In this document: one piece after another, positions 1 through 10,900 of the stretch | Numbering within the stretch: the first letter of the stretch is position 1 | Layout: every line of letters begins with the position of its first letter | From: Larus michahellis | Lineage: Eukaryota > Chordata > Aves > Charadriiformes > Laridae | Length of the DNA stretch: 64,000 nt | NCBI RefSeq assembly: GCF_964199755.1 | Contig: NC_133911.1 | Span: forward strand, 5,049,001 to 5,113,000 | Reading direction: 5' to 3' | The notes under the pieces: generated by a model | The model's database searches: none | What the model saw: only the letters and a program-made list of their open reading frames with translations | Told to the model about the DNA's origin: nothing | Made by a program: the position numbers and the translations under genes

Positions 1-839
1 GACGCTTTGGTGCAGAGGTGACCTCCTGTTCCTGACACTTGTTCACACCCTCACGCGCTGCTGTGTGGAATCCTGCAGCGTGTAACAGGTATAAACCCCC
101 CAGATTTCTCTTCTCAGCTCATTTCAAAGCCTATCTACCCAACTGGATACACAAGGATTATGAAGTGCATTGCAGGGCGTGTTTGATTAGTTTAGTCCTT
201 ACACAGTTCAGTGCAACTGTCAGAACAAATGACTTCTTTAGGGGACAAAGAGAAAAATACACATCTGGTTAATCAACTCGATATTACAGCAGTTCCCAGA
301 GATTAAATATGCACTGCATAAAACAGCAAACCAGGAAAGGCCTTTTAATGTTAACAATTCACTTGCAAGGAATAAGATTTTGAATAAAACACCTGCTTCT
401 GTTCTTCAGCACAGTCTAATCCTAGAAACCTGATTTCGCATGAAAGCCGTAACTCACCTATGGCTCTTATTGTTGAATTTCTGTTATTATGTACCTCTTC
501 GCTGAAAACAGTAATTGCAAACATTATTGCAAGTGGCAGAGACATTGCAAACAGGAGTGCTGAGATTTCACCGCTGTGAGCTTTCTCACCAAGGGTTTAA
601 TATTGCTGCCCGTCACCTGAAATCAACAGCAAAGTCTACTGCCTTTGGTGGAGGCTGTAGCTCTCCTCGGCACCAGGTGAAAATTCCATTCCTGGGGAGA
701 TTTCTGCTCCCTTTTTGTTATTAAACCATGGGTTTAGGGGTCGAGAGGCCCTGGTGGGCAGAAAGGGCTGTCGGCAGTGTGTCATTCTTGGGGGAGGAGA
801 AGGCTTTTCAAAGGGAATGACATTTGCCTAGTAGCAGGA

Positions 840-849
840 TATAAAAAGG
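840..849 (+). promoter_or_regulatory. Candidate TATA box (TATAAAAAGG)
   Basis: A perfect TATA-type motif lies about 1 kb upstream of the CA6 start codon. It could drive a distal CA6 first exon or an unrelated transcript. No matching donor or open reading frame ties it to CA6, so function is inference only. Confidence 0.3.
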
Positions 850-1444
850 CAGGCAGAAGTTCCGCACTCTGTTCCCTGGTCTGCCGAATGACCTTTTTTT
901 TACTGGACCTCGGGCAATTATTTGCTTGGGACACACTTTTAAGGAAATCGAGTGTCTGAAGATGTACAGAGCAGCTGCTGAAGTCCGCAAGAGCATTTAG
1001 ACACCTGACACCAGCTAGTTTTTATTTGAATGCCTCTCTCTTTTTTAAAAAGCCATCAGGGTTTCAGCATCTTGTATCGTGCCTGTATCTTTCAACGGTC
1101 TAAACAGTTTTTCAGAGCTCTGAATTTTCCAAAGGTTGCAAATCTCACGCATTCCAAACTAAGTTTTCAGTGAGCAGGGAAGGTGTTGAAAGCAAAATGC
1201 TTTGAAATGCTAGGCTTGTAGGAGTGAAGCACTTTTAAACCTGGCCTCAGAAGTACGATTTTCAAAGGAGTTAAGTGTCTACAATTTTGACTTCTAATAA
1301 GGCTGTGAATGCTCAGCGCTTTTGTAAACCAGTCGCGTAAATGCCCTCTGCCTTGGCTCCTTCCTCTGTGTTAGAAGGAAAGAGTTGGCCACCTCAGGGC
1401 AGCGTTGGAGAGCTGTGTTAGGTAGCTTTGCTTACAAAGTGTTG

Positions 1445-1514
1445 TTTTACACGTACTTGCAAGGAAGATCTTCTACCTGTTTTACACGTACTTGCAAGGA
1501 AGCTTTTCTACCTG
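1445..1514. repeat. 35-bp tandem duplication (2 copies)
   Basis: Two adjacent 35-bp units (1445-1479 and 1480-1514) both begin TTTTACACGTACTTGCAAGG and end TTCTACCTG or TTTTCTACCTG. They differ at only a few bases, consistent with a fairly recent slippage duplication in the CA6 upstream flank. Confidence 0.9.
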
Positions 1515-1845
1515 CTCATCAGGACTGAATGGGCAGGAAAAATGGGCAGAGAGTGTGTATCAGCTGGGGCCAGACCGTGACTCCGAGCCATGGGGGCAAA
1601 CCTGTTCCATTTGCGCAGACAGCTTGGGTTCAGAGGATCAATAACATGCCTTTAGCGTTTAAAGCTGACTTTCCAAATAAAATGTCTCTGTAGCATTGTT
1701 TGCTGTTATTGTTTTGGATGGGGGAGAAGGGCGGGATGGGTGCTGGAAAGCCCGGACCTAGAGGAAATTGGTATTGACGCTTCCTGAGGATTTTTAAAGA
1801 AACGCGCTCCCTGCCTTGGTTCCGACTGCAGGGACAGCGAGGGAC

Positions 1846-1924
1846 ATGTGGCTCACAGCTGCCCCGTTCCACCTGCTCCTGCTGCGTCTCAGCTGCTCTC
1901 ACCTACTGCACTGGACGTACAAAG
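1846..1924 (+). CDS. CA6: CA6 coding exon 1 (signal peptide)
   Basis: It encodes residues 1-26 plus one base. The start [15 protein letters not shown] is a leucine-rich signal peptide, followed by HWTYK, which aligns with the DWTY at the human mature N-terminus. G at -3 of the ATG gives a fair Kozak context. The donor AAAG/GTAATG is at 1925. Confidence 0.85.
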
Positions 1925-4900
1925 GTAATGAAAAATGAGGCTGTTTTGGGATTGCTACTTACTGCCGGCTTGCTAAAGACGCTCCCATCCTTTTTGTACC
2001 GCAGAAGCAACACTCGGCTTGACTCTCTTTCCATTTGTGAAAGATCTCTGCAGAGCAGCTAATTTATTCCACTTTATTGATGCCCGTGTGTCTTGAAAGT
2101 GATTCTCTTCAATGTCACCCCTTTTCACTCCTTTGTGTGGCTGGGACGCATTGTCAGAGTTGGCAGACACACGAGGTTCAAACAATGGGGAAAATCTTTT
2201 CAATGTGTTAGAATAAAAGCTGCCCTTTGGATGATCCTGTAAGGAAAAGCTTTAAATACTGCCTGCTCATTATTTTATTGTCATATCCCATGCGGTACAG
2301 ATCACTGAGAAGTGCTTATTTATGTATTTATATATTTTGTGAAGTTTTATCTGATTTTTCGTTAGTTTCAGGGGGTTGTTTGCAGAGCTCATTGAAGTAA
2401 ATGGTAGTCCTCTTACAATCTTCAGTGGGCTGGGAATCAAGCTAAAACAAAGGACATTGTTGAATAGAGGTGATGTTGCAATTAGGACACTAAGCTGCTT
2501 GTGGAAGTTTTCTCTGGATTTTTTTTTGGCCAGGCTGTCTGCATCTCCTAAGCCCCCCCCCATTTCATCCACGTCAGGAAACAAATACCTGCTTAAATGA
2601 AATAAAAATAAAAGAATTGGCAAATAGTAACGAATCCCCAGGTGCGGCTGTAATTATAATAATTTGAAAGTTAGGACGATGAACTATTTTCTTTTTAAAA
2701 CAATCACCTCTCCATCCAAGCCATCTCTGCAGGATTTGAGGTGGGCGAGTTCAACACCGCACGGTGATTATGCCTTAGCTCCAGCTCTGTTTGTCGCAGA
2801 CGGACATGGCTCTGACATGGATCAATATATTACAGTTCTGGGGTGGAAAAGAAAAGGTTTCCATACTGATTGTCAGTCACAGCCGTGGCAGAAATAGAAT
2901 CAAAATTTCTACTTATGCTTAAAATCATAAATATAGCACTATGGAGAGGGCAAATAGCCTTGAAGGGTTCAAGCACTTATTAATAGTTTCAGCATCGCTC
3001 AGACCTCTGCAGGAAAGATTCAAATTAGGGTTTAGAGGCTTAGAGCCATTGGGAAAAGGAGAGCATCCAGCGTGCCGGGTCTCCTACACGTTTGCTCCCT
3101 CCATAGGTGACCACAGGAGGTTTTTAGCATTAAATACTTGCAGGGACGATGAGCACGTGCAGGTGAAGCCAGGGACTTTAGTTCCTAGTCCCGTGTCAAA
3201 GGGGGAACCTCTAGGGGCATCAAGAGCTCAGAGCAATCAACCGAATCCTGAAATTGGGACGCCCAGGTCCTATTCCATGCCAGGATCTGTCTCACCAAGG
3301 ATCACTTTGTCATTATTTGTTGTGTTTTACACACAACACACAAAGGGAGTGCCAGGAAGAAGCATGGCGCTGTGCTCAGGAGAGGAGGTTTTGTTAATAA
3401 AAAACACACCCAGGACACCGAAGCAACCCCAGACCACTCCTATCCCAGAAAACATACACAAGATTCCATTTATTTAAACCATTTCATCCCTATTCTTCTT
3501 TTGTTATGTCTCTCCCTAGTTAAAAATAGCAAATTTGCTGCCAGTTCCTGGTCCTAAGCAGAGACTGCCCACCTATTGCCCTGGTCCTGTTCACTCTCCC
3601 ATTGGCTGAGAACCCGATTCCACGCCTTCAGCAGCTGAGAGCCATTTAAATCCCCATTTCTATATAAACACTGCTTCTCTTTTTTGGAGGTTCAGTCTCC
3701 AGCGATCAGTAAGCTCTGACTGCAGTGCAGGTTTCTTATTTTGCAGCACCGTTGTCCTGCAGGCAGAATAATGTGTATTTTCACCCTAGGGAAGGCAGAG
3801 CAACCTTTTATTGCTGCAGCTCCTGGTGTTATAATAACTGGATTGGCATGCCCTGCTGGCAAATGAGAAGCGTTTTCCTTCTCCTGAGCTAACAGCAGTT
3901 CTCACCATGTCCTAATAACCTGGTTTGCTTCTCCTCCACCCAGAAGGCGAGCTGGATGAAGAGCACTGGGGAAAGCACTTTGCAGGCTGTGCTGGCAGAC
4001 ACCAGTCTCCAATTGACATCCAGAGGAAAAGAGTGAGGTACAACCCCCAGCTACTGCAGCTGGAGCTGAGTGGTTATGATGGGCCTTTGCAAGGGGACTT
4101 CACGATGACCAACAACGGTCACTCTGGTAAGACTGGGGGGATCCTTCTCGTTACCTACCCAAAATGAGGAGCTGGTGAAGAAGTCATTGCTGGGAAAGGA
4201 GCAGTGTGAATCATAAATCAGGGATACATCTCAGGGAGGTTATTTGGTCCTGCAGCAGCTCTAGCTGTCAGACACCTTTCTGTCAGAAGGAGAACTCTAA
4301 GGCAGCAAAGGCTGTCTGTCCCCTCCAGCCCCGTTCTGCCCCGAGCCACTGTGTGGTGCCACGGATCACTGCACACGTGGCATCCCAGGGCCTCCTGTGC
4401 CCCGTTTCCATGGCAATGCATGATGCTGGCAGCCAACAGCACAGGGAAGAGGCCAGCAGCAGCAAAGAAAAGGCCTTACATTTTTGAGATGCAGATCTCT
4501 TTAGTGGTGGGGCTGCCCTGAAAACCCAACCCTTTTATCCACGCCTCTTGGTTCACATCCTGCACTGCTGAGCTCAGGTTTCCGTGCATCAAACTGGGCT
4601 GAGTTCAATGGGAGAAAGGACATACCTTCTGCTGGGACAGCTGATGGAAGACACACCTGAACCTGACAGCTTTCTGCTTTTAAGCTACAAAGCAGGCTGT
4701 GGTGTCTCCTCTGGAGATTTCACCCAGGCACTGTAGCATGCAGTTATGATATTGCATTTGCGGCATAAAGGAGACTTTATGAGTTCATGTACGTATTCTC
4801 CCAGTGCACGCAGGATACAGGAACAGCTCCTGCGTGTTCATCTTGGCATTCTGCTGTAGCTAGAACATTAGCACAAACCTTTTGTGGCCAGCAAGTGACC

Positions 4901-7900
4901 CTAGATTGAAATGCAGTGGAATAAGGCAGCTTTGCCGTAGGGGTAGGCAGTTTTTTCTTCCCTGGCTGAGCAGATGTCCTGGGAGGATGTCAAGCTCATG
5001 ACAGTGCAGGAACAGATTATTCATTTTAGCTGATTGAAATGCTATTCACGACAATACCCTTTTTCCTTTTTTTTTTTTTTTTTAAACTCACCTTACTTTG
5101 CTTTGCTATCTCCTCCTGCTCTCCTAGTTTTGCTGTTTTCCCCAATCACACAGGAAAGCTCTCCAGAAACGCATATATGAACCAGAGAAATAAAAGGCGG
5201 TTATGGTTCTGCAAGATATTTTCTCTGACAGACATTAAAAAGGGATAAAAGGCAGCTAGACCGTTACAGATTCACCCTTTCTTTCAGCGTACTAAAAGAC
5301 TATAGTAGTGAATGGTATTTGGTACATACCGACTCCTCTCTGCACTCAGAAAATGCATCTTTTGCCCCTGTGCAATAACAAGAACTAGAAGCGACAGGAA
5401 TAGAGAACAGTTCAGTAGCCAGTTTGCACCTGGGGTTTGGGTAGGTGTAGGTCACACGAAGTACAACGCACAGGAGAATCCCTCCCTTGCTGGCAGAGGC
5501 TCTGTATTTCAGGTCTCGGGACGGGGCGCTGAAGCACAGCGCGGGTCAAAAGCCTTGCCTGCGGTCACACAGTCCCAGGGCAAGGCTCATGATTTAGGAG
5601 CTCCCAGATTCCCCTCCTGCAGTCTGCAATTCATTGTCTAAATAATTCATCAGCTGGTACCGTTGGGATAATGCGTTTGGACTACAGATGAGCAACGAGA
5701 GAATTTTCTAATAGCTGCAGTGGGGAGGGAATGAGTATTTTTTTGGGAAGGTGTTTGAAGCCAAACTGGTAGCTCTGTAATCCCACACGACAGTCCTTTC
5801 TTCCCCTCTGTAGCGGAGAGAGAAGTACGGACTGAGAGCAAGGCAATGAAGTGATGTGAGACATGCTGCCTTCAGAGAGAGACCGTTGTGATTGTCTTTC
5901 TAAAAGTCAAAATGAATAAGTACTCCTGTTTGTCGCCCACACAAGCTCAGCGTTCACTTAGACGCTCTCATGGCAGCATTGCTACCCTGGCTGCCTACTA
6001 ATTAATTCCTGCAGGTTTAGCTTTCAGATCTCTGACTGCACACGTGTATTTTCCTGTTCTTTTGTTAACCTCAAAACAGCGATTTTCTGATGCGGGGCAC
6101 TTCAGTCAAGCACAAAGCAGAATGACTGTCCTTATTCACAGCTCTGAGGTCAGGCTAGGCGTTCCTACTGGCTTCAGTGAGGCGGGACAGGGTAGAAATA
6201 CCTCTTAAGGAAAATATTCCACCGGGCCACATTAGCAGCTCTGAAAGCGACAGGAGATGGATTTATCAGCAGGACTCTCCTTACAGGCTCTCAGGCGCTG
6301 GAGACCAAGCGTCTCGCCTAGAAACAGCTACGCTTCCTCTCTAGTTGTGTAATTACCAGGTTAATCCCGCCTGATAAAGCCTATTTGCAGTAGTGCAGAG
6401 TGTCTGCATAAGGAATTTGCACCAATCTAACACGTCTGTGCAGACGCACTCGCACAGGTAACCTTAGGTTAATGAAGCCTTTTGTATTTGGCATTTGGAC
6501 TTTTTTTTTTTCCTCCGCCCCGCCCCCCAAACAGGATTAGTCCTGTAGTAGGTAGGGAGGACACACAGAGCTCTGGAAGGTTAAAACGTCATTCATGCAA
6601 GGTATGTGCGATTTCCTCCAGTGGGAGATTTTTCTTAGAACTGGGACCTCAACTGTGGCCTTCATTAACTCATTTCCCGGAGCTGGGAAGAGAAGCTGGC
6701 CGCGTGTGCTGGGTCCTGTGAGGCAGTGAGGGACAAGAGCCCAAACTGCAGAGCAGAAACGCTAGAAGATGGCATGGTTGTGCTCAGATTAGGATCACAG
6801 AATGTGTTGGGTGGGAAGGGACCTCTAAAGGCCATCTCGTCCCACCCCCCTGCAGTGAGCAGGGACATCTGTAACTAGATCAGGTTGCTCAGAGCCTCAT
6901 CCAGCCTGGCCTTGAACGTCTCCAGGGATGGGGCCTCCCCCAGCTCTCTGGGCAACCTGGGCCAGTGTCTCACCACCCTCAGTGTGAAGAACTTCTTCCT
7001 GATGTCTAACCTAATCCTGCCCTGCTCTAGTTTAAACCATTGCCCCTCGTCCTGTCGCTCCATGCCCTTGCAAACAGTCCCTCCCCAGCTTTCTTGTAGG
7101 CCCCCTTCAGGGACTGGAAGGAGCTCTAAGGTCTCCCCGGAGCTCAGAATCCCAGCGGATTTCCCACTGCCTGGCAAAACCAGAGGGAAGCCAGAGTAAG
7201 GCACTTCCATCTCAGAGCACTCACACTTTCCACACACACTTTACGTGGGTGAAAAGTAGAAGAAAACCGGGCTGTTTCCTACCTTCATATGCTTTCAGCA
7301 AAGTATTTGCATAAAATATCTTACGGAAGGGTTAAGCTTCCCGTAAACTCAGAGCACAGTTCTCTGGCTGCTTTTACACAATGTAGAAACCATAGTGAGG
7401 TACTTGAGGTAAATAACCGTAATTACAGAAGGCAGTCAGCAGAGATCTTCCGTAAAAGGTAAGGTAGATGGGTTTTTTTCCCCCCACTCTACACTCTTTG
7501 GGATATTAAAGAAACATGTTTTCACCTTGTCTGTCTGTAAACAGTTTAAAACCAAAAGAAACCTCACAAACTCAAACTATGACTAATGAATCGTATATAC
7601 TGTGCTCCATTTTGCAAGGAGAGTTGCTATTTTTAGGCTTTCATTAGGATGAGGCAATTCTCCATTTTCACTCCTAGGTTGGGCATATTTATTAACATAA
7701 TACATGATTTGTGGCAGTGCATTAGCAGGAAGACAAATGTTTCATAGTCTCTTTGTGAATACTCCTTGGCAAGGAGAAGCGAAGAGATTTGTCTCTACAA
7801 ATCCTTCAAGCATTAAGGCAGCTTTTTTCAAATTTTCAGGGCTCTGGCCTGGCACACCCGTTCCTAGAAAATACAGAGTACTGGAAATTCTGATGACAGG

Positions 7901-10900
7901 TTAGATAAGGCCAGTCACTTTGTTGATTTCTATCCCCCTTTTCTTCTGTGGAAATTAAGTCGTTAACAAATCTGTGCAGAGCCCTGCAAGATGTGATGTG
8001 CTAGGAGAGAGATGAGCATTAAAGCGCTTTTATTAGTGCCTAAGGGGAAAAAACCAGACGAAAAAAAGGCTGCAGACACAGCTAGCGCCCAGTCATCTTT
8101 GTGGTGCACAAGCCTGAGGTCAGGAAAAATTTTATGCACACCTAAGTTTAAGCTTCAGTGGTTTTCTTCGCACACTGGAGTTATTTCCCAGAACATGACT
8201 GTGCCAGCTTATTTCTGAGAGGGTTTTCTTGGCAGAAAGCACAAGGCGCTGTCAGTGCAGCTACAGGAACGGGCAAGGCTGCACACCTTACTGACTCCAA
8301 TCCTATTTTTTTTTCAGTTCAGATTGATTTGCCACCCACCATGCACATCTCCAGAGGGCTCCCAGGCCTCTACACAGCTGTACAGATGCATCTGCACTGG
8401 GGTGGCCTGGACCTGGAGACCAGCGGCTCCGAACACACCATAGACGGGATGAGATACTTCGCAGAGGTACGTGCGAATGGAGCGGGGTGGAGGGAGGGCG
8501 TGTTGCAAGGCTGGCAATGGGGAAATGGGATGCTGAAGCCCACAAAGCCTGCAGGAAGGAATGCAGAAGCAAGCGGGAGAAATGGGGCTCCCAGAAGTGC
8601 AGGTGGTTGGTGCTACGCAAGGGCTGAACCTGAGGGTGCTGGCACGGAAGGCTAAAAGCCGTTGCAATAGCACTAATATCCTTCAAAGATGGAGTTATTC
8701 CTCCACATTCATCACAAACCTATTAAACTAAAGGTCTATTTGGCTGCGCTGGGAGGCACAACCAGCAGGAATTGGCATGGTGAATCTCCCCTTGGGTCCT
8801 TTAGAGCACCGAGGAAGCCATTTATCACTTCTTGCTAAATGACCCTGTCTCTCTTCTGACAGCTGCACATTGTCCATTACAACTCAGCTGACTACGCAAG
8901 CTTTGAAGAAGCCAAAGACAAACCAAACGGATTGGCTGTGCTCGCCTTCCTGTATGCGGTAGGTTTGTCGCCCAGGCTGCGGAGCAAGGCCAGCCTGTGA
9001 TTGCTGGTTGTACCAAAATCGCCGCCCAGGCACAAGCAGCCTGTACTCGCTGTGCTCATCTATCCTAAGAGATGACGCCTGCCACCGGTTTGAGGAAGCT
9101 GTGCTGCAGCAGGACCATTCTTTCCATATGCCATCTGGGGTTGACACAGTACCAGCCAGTATGACCTGGGAGCCCCAGAAAAATTTACCCCATAAGTACA
9201 GATGGATTATCATCTGTACAGATTTTCCCTGCTGTTCCTCAAGGCCTTGCTCTGATTTGCCAGTGGGAACACTTGATTTTGTGGGGATTTAGAAGGGGTG
9301 AAAAAGGATCCTTATAGTTCACTATTCTACCCGAGATCTACGTGTACATACCTTATCATGCCTGGGATTGTCCAGCCTATCGAGATATGCAATAGTATCT
9401 GTTCTCTTTGTCTCCCAATTCATCAATTAGTCCCCCAAGCTCATTAGTAGTGTAAAAGGACAGGCAGGTCACTAACCTTTTGTTCAAGTTTCCATGCTGT
9501 GTTTAGGATGGACACTTCGAGAATACCTACTACAGTGAATTCATTTCCAAACTGGCAAAAATCAGGTTTGCAGGTAAGACCTGGAAATGCCTTTCTCCAT
9601 CCTGGATATTCTCAAATCCTGTACATACGTACTGGGTCTGGGGACAGACGTTTTGTTGCTGCTTTGCTTGCAGTTACGTGGCCAAGCAGCCTCAGCCACG
9701 CACAACTTCATGCCCTTAAAGGTCCCCTCCAACCCAAACTATTCTGTGATTCTATGGCAGTGATTTGCCAACCCCAGCTCTGACACCACTCTCATCTTCC
9801 TCTTTGTTCCCCATTAATTATTAATATATTGCCTCTCTGCTTCCTTTTGAGGTCAATCAACAAAGCTCTTCTCTCTGGATGTCCAAGCCATGCTGCCAGA
9901 AAACCTCTCACACTTCTACAGGTACCAGGGCTCACTAACAACCCCGCCTTGCTCCGAGAGCGTGATCTGGACCATCTTTCATTCTCCCATTGTCCTGTCA
10001 CACACACAGGTAAGTGATGGCTGTTTACCAGACAGAGCAGTTTCTCTTTCCTCCACGCTTCACCTTTCCACGCAAGTTTCCTTTTCTGTCCTACAGTGAT
10101 TTTGGGAACAGAGGATCTAATAGGGCATTTCTCACATAGAGCTTTTGGGATAGACTCCTAAGCAACTGGAATTACAGGGGACTGCAACGGCACAGTGATG
10201 CTACATCACAGCAAGGGCCGGTTTTTGCATAGCAGCAGTTTACCTGAGGTCTGGTGAGTGATAACAAAGCGCTCTGCTCAGGTAAGCTCAACCATCCTGA
10301 AGCACTATAAAAACAAGAGACCAGGCAGAATCAGCAAGGCAAAAAACTGCTGCAGGAGTGTCCAACCCCCACCCCTACAAACCGTAAAAGAGCCATTTAT
10401 AATGTTAAAATAACGACAAAATAATTGGCACGTTTTTAGAAGACTGTTTCAGGTTTTTTCTTGTCTGCACTGACGTTGTGCAGCTGGATCCCACCATTTC
10501 AGGAGTGCCAGCCGTGAGCTGCTCCGTGACAGGAGAGGGTCTGTCCAGGCTCCAGCGGAGGCATTACAGAGGACCTTGTGGTCCCCTGTACAACCCCACT
10601 TGTCCCAGCAATTGAATAGTGTCCCATGGCAAGATCCCCTTCTCTCCTCTCTGCCTGCCTTGGCAGGACAAAGGCTTTAGCAGGAAAAAGTAATAATCTG
10701 ACTGTTGAATCCTGCAGAGTGATTCATCTTCCTTAATAACAGAGAAGCATTAGAAACGTTTTTTTTCCTAGGAGAAGAACAAGATGAAGCAGAGACTGCA
10801 GTAGTGGGGGATCACAGCGTGTTCTTATTTGAAAAAGAAATACTCTTTTTGGCAGGGGGAGGGCTAGCAGGCACTTGTGAGAAAACAATGTGCTACAGGA

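Larger units (their letters stand above)
1..1845. other. CA6 upstream flank, no gene recognised
   Basis: No open reading frame here resembles a known protein, and no splice-bounded exon was found. In human the next gene on this side is ENO1, and nothing of it is visible. The stretch holds a consensus TATA motif at 840-849 and a 35-bp tandem duplication at 1445-1514. A TATA-like TTTTTAAA near 1791, about 55 bases before the CA6 start codon, could serve the main CA6 promoter, but this is weak. Confidence 0.6.

Noticed and set aside
2941-3477. Plus-strand open frame of 178 codons
   Set aside because: It lies within CA6 intron 1, has low-complexity composition and no recognisable domain, and does not join CA6 exons in frame.
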